Below are positions 35,412-43,795 of a DNA stretch of 64,000 nucleotides, piece by piece. Numbering within the stretch: the stretch's first letter is position 1; every line of letters begins with the position of its first letter. A model generated the notes under the pieces. The model searched no databases. It saw only the letters and a list, made by a program, of their open reading frames with translations, and was not told the DNA's origin. Origin of the DNA: Inquilinus sp042743185. Its GTDB lineage: Bacteria > Pseudomonadota > Alphaproteobacteria > DSM-16000 > Inquilinaceae. The position numbers and the translations under genes were made by a program. The stretch spans positions 62,001 to 126,000 of the forward strand of contig NZ_JBHYMS010000009.1 in NCBI RefSeq assembly GCF_042743185.1. Reading direction: 5' to 3'.

Positions 35412-36512
35412 ATGGCCGCAGCCCGGCGCACCGCCATCGGACTGATGAGCGGCACCTCGATGGACGGGGTCGACGTCGCGGTGATCGAGACCGACGGCGA
35501 GACCGTGTTCGCCTGCGGCGCCGCCACGACCACGCCCTACACCGACGAGGTCCGGAACGCCCTGCTGGCGGTGGCGCGCGACCCGGCGCGGGCCGAGCAC
35601 GAGACGCTGGACGAGTTGGCCGCGGCGGTCACCGACCTGAACGCCGCCGCGGTGCGCCGCCTGCTGGACGAGGCGGGGCTGGCGCCGCAAGCGGTCGACG
35701 TGGTCGGCATGCACGGCCAGACCGTCCTGCACCGGCCGGAGCGGCGCTTCACCCGGCAGCTCGGCGACGGCGCCCGGCTGGCTGCGGCGCTGGGCATCCC
35801 CTGCGTCAACGACTTCCGCTCCGCCGACGTCGCCGCCGGCGGCCAGGGCGCGCCCTTCGCGCCGCTGTACCACGCCGCCCTGGCCAAGGAGCTGCCGCGG
35901 CCGCTGGCGGTGCTAAACCTCGGCGGCGTCGGCAACGTCACGGTGATCGAAGACAACACCATCACCGCCTTCGACACCGGCCCGGCCAGCGCCATGATCG
36001 ACGACTGGGTGCAGCGCCACACCGGCGCCCGCTACGACGAGGACGGCCGCATCGCCGCCAGCGGCACCGTGGCGCGGGACCGGCTGGATGCCCTGCTGGC
36101 CAACCCCTATTTCGACGCGCCGCCGCCGAAATCGCTGGACCGCAACGACTTCCCGATGGCGGCGGTGGAGGGGCTGCCGCTGGCCGACGGCGCCGCCACC
36201 CTGGCCGCCTTCACCGTCGCCTCGGTGGCCGCGTCGCGCCGGCACTTCGCCGCGGCGCCCGGGCGCTGGCTGGTGACCGGCGGCGGCCGGCACAACTCGA
36301 CCCTGATGAACGGCCTGCGCCAGGCCCTGGGCGTGCCGGTCGACCCGGTCGAGGCGGTGGGCTGGGACGGCGACGCGCTGGAGGCCCAGGCCTTCGCCTT
36401 CCTCGCCGTGCGCTCGCTGGACGGGCTGCCTCTCAGCCTGCCGACCACCACCGGCGTACCCCGGCCGATGACCGGCGGCGTGCTGCACCGCCCGCTGACC
36501 CGGGCGGCGTGA
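35412..36512 (+). CDS. anmK: Anhydro-N-acetylmuramic acid kinase
   Basis: Converts 1,6-anhydro-MurNAc released from peptidoglycan into MurNAc-6-phosphate, with ATP, in murein recycling. The ASKHA-fold ATP-binding start GLMSGTSMDGVDVAVIETDG is diagnostic. HGQTVLHRPE, DFRSADVAAGGQGAPFAP and the late GGGRHNSTLM segment complete the family pattern. The length of 366 aa is normal. It is followed, after a repeat, by a serine hydrolase gene on the same strand. Confidence 0.95.
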   Translation: MAAARRTAIGLMSGTSMDGVDVAVIETDGETVFACGAATTTPYTDEVRNALLAVARDPARAEHETLDELAAAVTDLNAAAVRRLLDEAGLAPQAVDVVGMHGQTVLHRPERRFTRQLGDGARLAAALGIPCVNDFRSADVAAGGQGAPFAPLYHAALAKELPRPLAVLNLGGVGNVTVIEDNTITAFDTGPASAMIDDWVQRHTGARYDEDGRIAASGTVARDRLDALLANPYFDAPPPKSLDRNDFPMAAVEGLPLADGAATLAAFTVASVAASRRHFAAAPGRWLVTGGGRHNSTLMNGLRQALGVPVDPVEAVGWDGDALEAQAFAFLAVRSLDGLPLSLPTTTGVPRPMTGGVLHRPLTRAA

Positions 36513-36533
36513 CGGAGTCCGGCCCGCTCTTTC

Positions 36534-36642
36534 CTGTCATCGCCCCTGTCATCGCCGGGCTTGACCCGGCGATCCAGGGGCCATTACGGACAGGCCTTGG
36601 CAAAAAGCCCCTGGATGCCCGGGTCAAGCCCGGGCATGACAG
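36534..36642. repeat. GGGCTTGACCCGGG palindromic repeat pair, copy 2
   Basis: Same two-unit design as at 30983: TGTCATCGCCGGGCTTGACC ... and the mirrored ... GGTCAAGCCCGGGCATGACA, with CCAGGGG/CCCCTGGAT between. An extra TGTCATCGCCC at 36534-36545 looks like a partial duplication of the outer end. It fills most of the gap between anmK and the serine hydrolase gene. Confidence 0.85.
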
Positions 36643-36678
36643 TAGAGTGTTGAACGACTTCTGCCTGGACTCCGCCGA

Positions 36679-37692
36679 ATGACCCTTGCCGCCGCGGCCG
36701 ACGCCGCCTTCGCCCTGGTCGATGAAGCGATCGATGCCGGCCGCATCCCTGGCGCCGTGCTGGGGCTGGTCACCCGCGACGGCGACCGCGCCCTCCGCTT
36801 CGGCGGCCATGCCGCGCTGGTGCCGGAGCGCGTGGCCCTGGCCGAGGATGCGCTGTTCGACCTGGCCAGCCTGACCAAGGTGATCCTGACCACCACCGAG
36901 GTGCTGCGGCTGGTCGAGCAGGGGCGGATCGACCTGTCCGATCCGCTGGCGCTGCACCTGCCGGACCTGCGCCAGTACCAGCCCGAGCACTGGGTGCGGC
37001 AGGTCACCGTGCGGCAGCTGCTGTCGCACCGCTCCGGCCTGCCGGCCGTCGAGCCGCTGTACACCTGGGGCAGCGACCCGGAGACGCTGAAGGCGCTGGT
37101 GCTGCAGAAGGACTGGGCGGCCGGCGCCGACGGCTATTCCGACGTCAACTACGTGCTGCTGGGCATCCTGGTCGAGCGGCTGCGCGAGCGGCCGCTGCGC
37201 GACCTGCTGCCGCCCGGCGACTTCGCCGTCAGCCCCGGCCCTTCCCGCGCCGCGGCCACCGAGCGCTGCACCTGGCGCGGCCGGGTGATGCGCGGCGAGG
37301 TGCATGACGAGAACGCCTATGCGCTGGGCGGGCTGGCCGGCCATGCCGGGCTGTTCGCCAGCGCCGCCGCGGTGCTGGATTTCGCCCGGGCCTTCTTGAC
37401 CGGCGAGGTGCTGCGGCCGGCAACCATCGGCGAGGTGCTGCGCGTCGAGGACCACCCGCACGGCCTGGGCTGGCAGGTGCGGCACGAGGGCTGGTCCGGC
37501 GGGTCGCTGTGCTCGCCCGACACGATCGGCCACACCGGCTTCACCGGCACGGCGCTGTGGCTCGACCTGGAGCGCGGCCACGCCTGGACCCTGCTGACCA
37601 ACCGGGTGCATCCGTCGCGCCATGTCGAGACCGGCATCCAGGCCCTGCGCCGAGGGGTGTCGAACGCGGTGTCGGCAGGCTGGCCGTTCTGA
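36679..37692 (+). CDS. Serine hydrolase, beta-lactamase/PBP4*-like, cytoplasmic
   Basis: A 337-aa member of the class C beta-lactamase-like family with no signal peptide. The Ser-x-x-Lys motif is in LASLTKVI, YSDVNY supplies the Tyr-containing second motif and HTGFTG the third. Proteins of this group often sit next to anmK or nagZ-type genes. Downstream of anmK here, a role in cleaving recycled muropeptides or their stem peptides is a reasonable inference. The substrate is unproven. Confidence 0.85.
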   Translation: MTLAAAADAAFALVDEAIDAGRIPGAVLGLVTRDGDRALRFGGHAALVPERVALAEDALFDLASLTKVILTTTEVLRLVEQGRIDLSDPLALHLPDLRQYQPEHWVRQVTVRQLLSHRSGLPAVEPLYTWGSDPETLKALVLQKDWAAGADGYSDVNYVLLGILVERLRERPLRDLLPPGDFAVSPGPSRAAATERCTWRGRVMRGEVHDENAYALGGLAGHAGLFASAAAVLDFARAFLTGEVLRPATIGEVLRVEDHPHGLGWQVRHEGWSGGSLCSPDTIGHTGFTGTALWLDLERGHAWTLLTNRVHPSRHVETGIQALRRGVSNAVSAGWPF

Positions 37693-37694
37693 GG

Positions 37695-37790
37695 TCAGCG
37701 CAGGCTCCAGCTCCAGTGGGTCGCGCCCTCGGGCAGCGCCTCCGGCGTCAGCCGGATCGTCTCGGCGATCGCCTCATCGCCGAATCCGGG
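37695..37790 (-). pseudogene. IS630-family transposase fragment
   Basis: The minus-strand frame ending at 37695 reads AETIRLTPEALPEGATHWSW, which closely resembles the conserved 'GATHWS' helix region of IS630-type transposases (family knowledge). It is only about 32 codons long, ends in a stop and has no DDE domain. It lies directly beyond the stop of the small membrane-protein gene at 37793. Confidence 0.45.
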
Positions 37791-37792
37791 TT

Positions 37793-38113
37793 TCAGATCG
37801 CCCACCACCAGCGCAGGCGCCGCATCAGGCTGCCGCCGGCCAGGCGTGACAGCAGGTCGGCCCGGCTGCCGCCGAAGGCGCGGGAGACGACCTCCGGCGC
37901 GGTGAAGCCGAAGGCCACCGCCTCCATCGCCTCGTCGGCCCGGCCGAGAAGGGCGGCCGCCCCGCCGAGCCCGACCAGGCCGGCGAACATCAGCCAGAAG
38001 AACCAGTCGCGCAGGAATTGCGGCGCGCCGTCGTGCCGACCCTTGATCAGGCGCAGCACGTCCGGCAGCGCGCCGCCGAGGCAGCCCAGGGCGAAGATCT
38101 CCGCATTGGTCAT
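37793..38113 (-). CDS. Small membrane protein of unknown function
   Basis: A 106-aa protein with two hydrophobic helices, one weak near the start (FALGCLGGALPDVLRL) and one strong at about residues 37-60 (FFWLMFAGLVGLGGAAALLG). The C-terminus is basic and aromatic. The ATG at 38113 is preceded by GGAGGGCGCC. I do not recognise a family. It abuts an IS630 fragment at its 3' end, and an AT-rich gap of about 160 nt separates it from the divergent SDR gene. Confidence 0.6.
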   Translation of the reverse strand: MTNAEIFALGCLGGALPDVLRLIKGRHDGAPQFLRDWFFWLMFAGLVGLGGAAALLGRADEAMEAVAFGFTAPEVVSRAFGGSRADLLSRLAGGSLMRRLRWWWAI

Positions 38114-38271
38114 GGCGCCCTCCGCCCGCGATTGACAAGTGCCGGCAGGGTACCCATCTCAAGGTCAGATGATGATCGTAATATAAAAAGCTGAGATCGT
38201 CATCCGCAGGCCGCCGGGGAAGCCGGCGGCCCATCGCAATCGACGCCCGATCGGGGGCGCAGGAGACCGGG

Positions 38272-39045
38272 ATGAGGTTGAAGGACAAGGTCGCGCTGAT
38301 CACCGGCGGCAATGCCGGCATCGGCCTGGCGACGGCCCGCCTGTTCGTGGCCGAGGGCGCGAAGGTGGCGATCACCGGCCGCAACCGCGAGACGCTGGAC
38401 GCGGCGGCGCGCGAGCTGGGCGACGCCGCGCTGGCGGTGCAGGCCGACGCCGGCGACGCCGCGGCGATGGAGCGCGCGGCGGCCGAGGTGGCGCGGCGCT
38501 TCGGCGGGATCGACATCGTCTTCGCCAATGCCGGCATCGGCGGCGCCACGCCGCTGGGCCAGACCGCGCTGGAGCTGTTCGAGCAGATCATCCGCACCAA
38601 CCTGACCGGCGTGTTCCTGACCGTGCAGGCGGCGCTGCCGCATCTGAAGGACGGCGCCTCGATCATCCTCAACGGCTCGGTGCACAGCGTCTACGGCGTG
38701 CCCGGCTGGTCGGCCTATGCCGCGGCCAAGGGCGGGGTGCGGTCGATGAGCCGGGTGCTGGCGTCGGAGCTGTCGCCGCGCCGGATCCGGGTGAACGTGG
38801 TCTCGCCCGGCGCCACCGACACCGACATCTGGGCCGCCGTGGCGCCGACGCCGGAGGCCCGCGCGGCGCTGGGCCAGCAGCTCAGCCGCGGCATCCCGCT
38901 CGGCCGCATGGGCCGGCCGGAGGAGGTGGCCAAGGCGGTGCTGTTCCTGGCCTCGGACGAGTCCAGCAACGTGCAGTCGGCCGAGCTCTTCGTCGACGGC
39001 GGCGGGACAGGGTCGCCCTATGGGGCGCCGGTGTATCGGGGGTAG
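38272..39045 (+). CDS. SDR-family NAD(P)-dependent oxidoreductase
   Basis: A 257-aa classical short-chain dehydrogenase. The cofactor loop TGGNAGIG, the NAG motif in FANAGIGG, catalytic Ser in NGSVHSVYG and the YAAAK pair in WSAYAAAKGGVRS are all present. The end VQSAELFVDGGGTGSPYG is typical. The cofactor-loop neighbourhood (TGRNRETL) favours NADP. The substrate is unknown and no pathway genes flank it. Confidence 0.92.
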   Translation: MRLKDKVALITGGNAGIGLATARLFVAEGAKVAITGRNRETLDAAARELGDAALAVQADAGDAAAMERAAAEVARRFGGIDIVFANAGIGGATPLGQTALELFEQIIRTNLTGVFLTVQAALPHLKDGASIILNGSVHSVYGVPGWSAYAAAKGGVRSMSRVLASELSPRRIRVNVVSPGATDTDIWAAVAPTPEARAALGQQLSRGIPLGRMGRPEEVAKAVLFLASDESSNVQSAELFVDGGGTGSPYGAPVYRG

Positions 39046-39079
39046 ATGGGAGCCGACACTGTTGAGGCTTCATGGGTCG

Positions 39080-40006
39080 TCAGCGACCCATGAAGCGCTC
39101 GAATCTCTCCGCCAACCGATCTCGATCTGGATAGTCACGAGGCCTCCCAGGGAGGCGGATGGTCCGGCCGGCTATTTCCTTGAAGCCGTACTCCAGCATC
39201 GGGCCGTCATCGATCGACATTAGAGCTTTGCTGACGTGGATCCGAAAATCCGGATCGATCCCGATCAGGTTGGCGTCGAAGGCGGCATGATGGATTTTCG
39301 ACATCGGCAGACCATTCGGGACGACCGGCTGTCCGAGGTCGATGTGGCCATCGGCGATAATGTGGGCGGCATCAAGCAGCCGCGGTTCCGGCAAGCCGGA
39401 GATCGCGCAGCGGTTGTTGTAAGCGGTCAGAACAGCTTCGCGGAATGTCGCTTGATGGAGACGCTGCCGAATCAGCTGGAAGCTGTATCTCCGAGCCGGT
39501 GGTTCGCTCACACCCCAGATGACCTTGGATTCTGATGTATCCGAGATGGATGAAAAAGCCAGTTGTACCTTCAGCTCAAAGGGCCGCCATTCGGCAATAT
39601 AGGTCGGCCAGATTTTCATGTAGCGGGTCGGAGCGACCCCGAGAAAGTAGAGGATCGGGGTCTGTGTCTCCCACGCCTCGCGAAGCCAGCGGTTGTCAGG
39701 GGCGGCTGGGTCGGTGCCCATGAAGGCATAGTCGATCAACTCGTCGCCACGTTCGATCTGCTCGTGCACGCGACGTTGATCATCATACCAGATTCGAGCG
39801 CCTGTCTTCGGATAGACTGTGCGGATACTGAGAAGAGAGGTCATCTCCGCTGGTTTGAAGATGCCTCGCTGCGGATTGATGAGTGGTATTCGCCGACCTT
39901 CAAACTGAAAGCCGGCTCGTAGTTGTTCCGAGGTCAGAACATCGCTGACAGCGATTCGGCCGACATGCTCAACAGCCGCCATGCGGATTTGAGCGTCGCG
40001 GCTCAT
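39080..40006 (-). CDS. HNH endonuclease (HNH_2 type)
   Basis: A 308-aa protein with a C-terminal HNH nuclease domain: Cys200 in NNRCAISG, DAAHII at 212-217, Asn231-Gly232 and HHAAFDANLIG from residue 239, the PF13391-type layout. The N-terminal half (residues ~25-165) includes GFQFEGRRIPLINPQRGIFK and recurs in other HNH_2 proteins, but I cannot name it; it may read the DNA target. It starts 3 nt after the stop of another HNH gene, so the pair is one operon. Codon use is visibly more AT-rich than in the flanking genes. Confidence 0.85.
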   Translation of the reverse strand: MSRDAQIRMAAVEHVGRIAVSDVLTSEQLRAGFQFEGRRIPLINPQRGIFKPAEMTSLLSIRTVYPKTGARIWYDDQRRVHEQIERGDELIDYAFMGTDPAAPDNRWLREAWETQTPILYFLGVAPTRYMKIWPTYIAEWRPFELKVQLAFSSISDTSESKVIWGVSEPPARRYSFQLIRQRLHQATFREAVLTAYNNRCAISGLPEPRLLDAAHIIADGHIDLGQPVVPNGLPMSKIHHAAFDANLIGIDPDFRIHVSKALMSIDDGPMLEYGFKEIAGRTIRLPGRPRDYPDRDRLAERFERFMGR

Positions 40007-40009
40007 CAG

Positions 40010-40936
40010 TTAGCCCAGGAAACGGTTTTCACGGTGCCATTCGAGCGCCGTGGGTGAAGGAAGTGCGTCCTTGCTGCGCGGAGGACGAACTGCCTGACCA
40101 TGAAGCTCGTAGTAATGTTTGCCGTTGTCGAAATCGTCCTTGAGCCGCCGACCTACGACGAAGCGTCCTTCCGAGCTCACTGTGACGTAGCCGAGATCAA
40201 ACAGACGATGGATATCGGTGCGTAGAAGGAGCCCATTGGATGGTTGGTGCTCTCCCCCGTCGGCATAGGACCGAATATGGGCGGCGTCGAGAATGGGCAG
40301 CGTCTTCTCGTTGGTCACGGCGCAGCGCCTTTCATAACCGTCGGTGACGGCAAGTCGGAATGCGCCCTGTCCGAGCCGCGGTGCAATCAGATGCGGGGCG
40401 CCGTAACGTGCTGGTGCCTCGTAGAGGTGGCTGTGCAACCTTGGTTCCGCGAGTCGTTCGGTAACTGCTTGCCATAAACCTAGACCTTCAGTCTTGCTGA
40501 GATCGAAGCCTTTTCCCGAGACGATGTTCGGCCGCCAGCTTTCGGGTACGGGCATCCAGAGATGCCGAGGCCAAAAGAATGGTTGCGTCAACACGCGACA
40601 GCCAATGATTGGATCCTGGCGCGGATCAAGTATGCCGGGATCCTTGCGGTAGTGAGCGATGCGTTTACGCATCTCGGACGGAGAGGCAGCGCCGTTCTTC
40701 TGTTCAAAGGCCTGCCAAGCTATGGAAAGCGGTACGTTCGACGCGTGGCTAAACACTCCTCCGCCAACGATAAAGTTGTCCGGCGCATGGAGTTTGAACA
40801 GAAATATTTCGCCTGGCTGGAGTGCCCGAAATTGATTGCCGCCGCTCGGCCGCCAGAAATTGACTTCGTCAGGCGGAGATGCCGACAGCGTGTCAAACCA
40901 AGTTCTATCTGTAACCGCAATATAGAGCCGAACCAT
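40010..40936 (-). CDS. HNH endonuclease with N-terminal PUA/EVE-like domain
   Basis: A 308-aa two-domain protein. The N-terminal part (~1-130) begins RLYIAVTDRTWFDTL and contains EIFLFKLHAPDNFIVGGGVF, consistent with a PUA/EVE-like base-recognition fold. The C-terminal HNH has Cys205 in RRCAVTNEK, DAAHIRSYADGG at 217-228, NGLLLRTDIHRLFDLGY from 234. This C-terminal pattern is shared with EVE-HNH type IV (modified-DNA) endonucleases such as VcaM4I (family knowledge). First gene of the HNH pair; lower GC than its neighbours. Confidence 0.82.
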   Translation of the reverse strand: MVRLYIAVTDRTWFDTLSASPPDEVNFWRPSGGNQFRALQPGEIFLFKLHAPDNFIVGGGVFSHASNVPLSIAWQAFEQKNGAASPSEMRKRIAHYRKDPGILDPRQDPIIGCRVLTQPFFWPRHLWMPVPESWRPNIVSGKGFDLSKTEGLGLWQAVTERLAEPRLHSHLYEAPARYGAPHLIAPRLGQGAFRLAVTDGYERRCAVTNEKTLPILDAAHIRSYADGGEHQPSNGLLLRTDIHRLFDLGYVTVSSEGRFVVGRRLKDDFDNGKHYYELHGQAVRPPRSKDALPSPTALEWHRENRFLG

Positions 40937-40999
40937 TCATCTACGTTCCACCGCGTCCCACCGCATTGCAAGGGAGATTGAACGGGGATGGGGGCCCGC

Positions 41000-42088
41000 T
41001 CACCCCGGCAGGAACGCCACCATGTTCGGGCTGCCGACCGGCAGGTAGCGGCCGGTGAAGGCGAGCCGGCCGGACTCCGGGTCGACCCGGAACAGGGTGA
41101 CGTTGTCGCTGCGCCGGTTGCAGGCGAACAGGAACTGCCCGGTCGGGTCCAGCGCCACATGGTTCGGGTAGTCGCCGCGGGTCCATTCCGCGTCCAGCCA
41201 GCGCAGCGTGCCGGCGGGCTCGATGGCGAAGATGGCGATGCTGTTGTGCAGCCGGTTGCCGGAATAGAGGAAGCGGCCGTCGCGGCCGACCGCCAGCGCC
41301 GAGGCGAAGCTGGAGCCGGCGAAGCCCGGCGGCAGCGAGCCCACCTGCTGCAGCAGCGTGGCGCGGCCGGTCGCCGGGTCCCAGGCATGGACCGCCAGCT
41401 GCGACGCCTCCTCATAGGTGGTGTAGAGGATGCGGCCGTTCGGATGGAAGGCGAGGTGCCGCGGCCCGGCGCCGGCGGAGGCGGCCGGGAAGAAGCCGGC
41501 CGGGCGCAGCGCACCTTCGTCCAGGGTCCAGACATAGACCCGGTCCTGGCCGAGATCGGTGCTCAGCACGAAGCGGCCGGCGGTCTCGATGATATGGGCG
41601 TGCGGGCCGTCATGGCCGCTGATGGCGAAGCTGCCGGGCGGGCCGGCCTCGGCCCGGTCCGCGCCGACCGGCCCCGCCGGGGCCTGCACGTCGGTGGCGG
41701 CGCCCAGCGACCCGTCCGCTGCGATCGGCAGCACCGCCAGCCGGCCGTCGCCGTAATTCGCCACCAGCAGGTGCCGCCCGCCGGGATGGACGCTGCCATG
41801 CGCCGGGACGGTACCGCCCGAGCCGACGGTGTTCAGCGCCGTCAGCGCGCCGCTGTCCCGGTCGACCCGGTAGGCGGTGACGGCGCCCTGCGCCACGCCG
41901 CCGAAGCGGTCGATCTCGTTGACGGCATAGGCGTGCCGCCCGTCCGGGGCGAAGGCCAGCCAGGAGGGGCTGGGGCCGGCGACGCTCGACAGCGCCTCCA
42001 GCCGGCCGGTCTCCGCGTCCAGCCGGGCCAGGGTGATGCCCTCGCCGTTGCCGGACGCGCCCGTGTAGCTGCAGACATGGAACAGCAT
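41000..42088 (-). CDS. Lactonase family protein (6-phosphogluconolactonase-like beta-propeller)
   Basis: A 362-aa seven-bladed propeller of the PF10282 (Pgl/YbhE) family. Blades recur with motifs such as SWLAFAPDGRHAYAVNE, GPRHLAFHPNGRILY and NHVALDPTGQFLFACNR. Members hydrolyse 6-phosphogluconolactone or act on other lactones. The start is the ATG at 42088 (MLFHVCSYT), which matches family N-termini; the frame runs back to 42145. It lies upstream of the HNH pair on the same strand with a 63-nt gap. Confidence 0.88.
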   Translation of the reverse strand: MLFHVCSYTGASGNGEGITLARLDAETGRLEALSSVAGPSPSWLAFAPDGRHAYAVNEIDRFGGVAQGAVTAYRVDRDSGALTALNTVGSGGTVPAHGSVHPGGRHLLVANYGDGRLAVLPIAADGSLGAATDVQAPAGPVGADRAEAGPPGSFAISGHDGPHAHIIETAGRFVLSTDLGQDRVYVWTLDEGALRPAGFFPAASAGAGPRHLAFHPNGRILYTTYEEASQLAVHAWDPATGRATLLQQVGSLPPGFAGSSFASALAVGRDGRFLYSGNRLHNSIAIFAIEPAGTLRWLDAEWTRGDYPNHVALDPTGQFLFACNRRSDNVTLFRVDPESGRLAFTGRYLPVGSPNMVAFLPG

Positions 42089-42206
42089 CGCCTCGCCCAC
42101 CCTGTTGCCGGTGTTCGAGAACGCGATAGCATCCGTGTCGCGCATTGTCAGCGCCGCCGCGCGCGGCTATCACCCGCCATCCGCCGCCTTTGCCGGGAAC
42201 CCTCCG

Positions 42207-42458
42207 ATGGCCGACACCCCGCCCGACCGCCTGTCGAACAACCCGAACAGCCCGCATTTCGACGAGGCCGCGCTGCGCCGCGGCGTCGGCATCCGCTTCA
42301 ACGGCGCCGAGCGCACCAATGTCGAGGAGTACTGCGTCAGCGAGGGCTGGGTCCGCCTGTCGATGGGCAAGGCGCTGGACCGCCGCGGCAACCCGCTGAC
42401 GATGAAGATGAACGGCACGGTGGAGCCGTATTTCCGGGACGACACTCCCGACGCGTGA
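42207..42458 (+). CDS. DUF3297 family protein
   Basis: An 83-aa protein with the whole DUF3297 pattern: PPDRLSNNPNSPHFDE, GIRFNGAERTNVEEYC and RGNPLTMKMNGTVEPY. These small conserved proteins are widespread in Proteobacteria and have no established function. The ATG at 42207 starts the conserved part; the frame is open back to 42105. It diverges from the lactonase gene. Confidence 0.88.
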   Translation: MADTPPDRLSNNPNSPHFDEAALRRGVGIRFNGAERTNVEEYCVSEGWVRLSMGKALDRRGNPLTMKMNGTVEPYFRDDTPDA

Positions 42459-42529
42459 TCCGCGCGGCAGGAACACGGGCCGGCCGTACGGCATTGTCCT
42501 GTGGGATCCGTGATCCCGGGAGCCGCCGG

Positions 42530-43198
42530 ATGGATCGACCGATGCCTTCGCCGAAGATGGCGCTGTTCGCGGTGCTCGGCACCCTGGTGTATCTCGGCCT
42601 GGCCGTGCTCGGCTGGGGCGGGCTCGCTGCCTTCTTCGCCCATCCGGCCCGCACCGCCCTGGCGGCGATCACCGTGGCGCTGACGGCCGCCAGCCTGTTC
42701 AGCGGCGGCAATCTCAGCCCCGGCGAGCGCGAGGATCGCGGCAACCGCTGGGTGCTGGCGGCCTTCGCCGTGCTCGGGCTGCTCGGCGCCTATGTGCCGG
42801 CCTGGACCGACCGGACGGAGCTGTGGACGGTCGACGGCGACACCGTGCGCTGGCTCGGCGTCGTCCTCTTCGCCCTCGGCGGCGCGCTGCGGCTGTGGCC
42901 GGTCTTCGTGCTCGGCCGCCGGTTCAGCGGGCTGGTGGCGATCCAGCCGGGGCACCGGCTGGTCACGGGCGGCATCTACGGCGTGATCCGCCACCCCAGC
43001 TATCTCGGGCTGCTGGCCGGCGCACTGGGCTGGGCGTTGGCCTTCCGCTCCGGCATCGGGGTGGTGCTGGCGCTGCTGAACCTGCTGCCGCTCCTGGTCC
43101 GCATCCGGGCCGAGGAACGGCTGCTGGCCGACCAGTTCGGCGCCGAATACGAAGCCTATCGCGGCCGCACCTGGCGGCTGGTTCCCGGCCTCTACTGA
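42530..43198 (+). CDS. Isoprenylcysteine carboxyl methyltransferase-like membrane protein
   Basis: A 222-aa integral membrane protein with about five hydrophobic helices. The C-terminal part has the ICMT/phospholipid methyltransferase pattern: GGIYGVIRHPSYLGLLAGAL, then EERLLADQFGAEYEAYR, where the RHP and E-x-x-L residues bind S-adenosylmethionine in this family. Bacterial members probably methylate lipids or small molecules; the acceptor is unknown. Start at 42530 or at 42542. Its 3' end overlaps the convergent racemase-like gene by 7 bases. Confidence 0.85.
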   Translation: MDRPMPSPKMALFAVLGTLVYLGLAVLGWGGLAAFFAHPARTALAAITVALTAASLFSGGNLSPGEREDRGNRWVLAAFAVLGLLGAYVPAWTDRTELWTVDGDTVRWLGVVLFALGGALRLWPVFVLGRRFSGLVAIQPGHRLVTGGIYGVIRHPSYLGLLAGALGWALAFRSGIGVVLALLNLLPLLVRIRAEERLLADQFGAEYEAYRGRTWRLVPGLY

Positions 43199-43758
43199 TC
43201 TGCCGCGCCGAGGGCGCGCAGCGCCGCGTCCAGGGCCGCCTGCAGCGGCTCGACCACGGTGACGGCATGGCCGCGCGCCGCCAGCTCCGACCGCAGCCGC
43301 GCCGCGGCGTCCGCCTGGCCGGTGCTGCCGACCAGCAGCACGGCCGCGCCGGCCTCGACCGCGGCCAGGGCATGGGCCAGCGGGTCCCCGGCCAGCATCT
43401 CAGCATCCAGCCAGGCCTGCCGGCGGCGGCCGGCCAGGCGGCGCATTTCCTCGCCCGGGCCGATCACCGGGATCGCCGCCACCACCGCCCGCGCCTCGGC
43501 CAGGCCGACATCGGAGGTGCAGTCGATGATCACCGCGTCGACGCCGTCGCGCTCGGCCTCCGCGATCCGGCGCAGCACGCCCGGGCGGGCGGCCTCGACA
43601 TCGGCGTCGCTCCGCACCGCCAGGGGGCCGTCCTCGCTTTGGACATGGCTCAACGCCACGCCCGGCCGGGCCAGCCGGGCGAGGTCGTCACGGATCGCCG
43701 CCAGCGTCGCCGGCCGCGGATCCGTGGTCGGCGCGACCAGACGGATCTTCAGGACCAT
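43192..43758 (-). CDS. Aspartate/glutamate/hydantoin racemase-family protein
   Basis: A 188-aa protein of the Asp/Glu racemase superfamily. A first-half cysteine lies in AVIIDCTSDVGLAEAR, as expected for one catalytic Cys. The second-half segment AAVLLVGSTGQADAAARL has Ser-Thr where many relatives carry the second Cys. With one Cys missing, it may not be a two-base racemase; decarboxylase or isomerase members (maleate isomerase-like) are alternatives. Confidence 0.75.
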   Translation of the reverse strand: MVLKIRLVAPTTDPRPATLAAIRDDLARLARPGVALSHVQSEDGPLAVRSDADVEAARPGVLRRIAEAERDGVDAVIIDCTSDVGLAEARAVVAAIPVIGPGEEMRRLAGRRRQAWLDAEMLAGDPLAHALAAVEAGAAVLLVGSTGQADAAARLRSELAARGHAVTVVEPLQAALDAALRALGAADQ

Positions 43759-43795
43759 GCGGCAGGGTGGGCCGGATCGGGCGGGAAGGGAAGCC

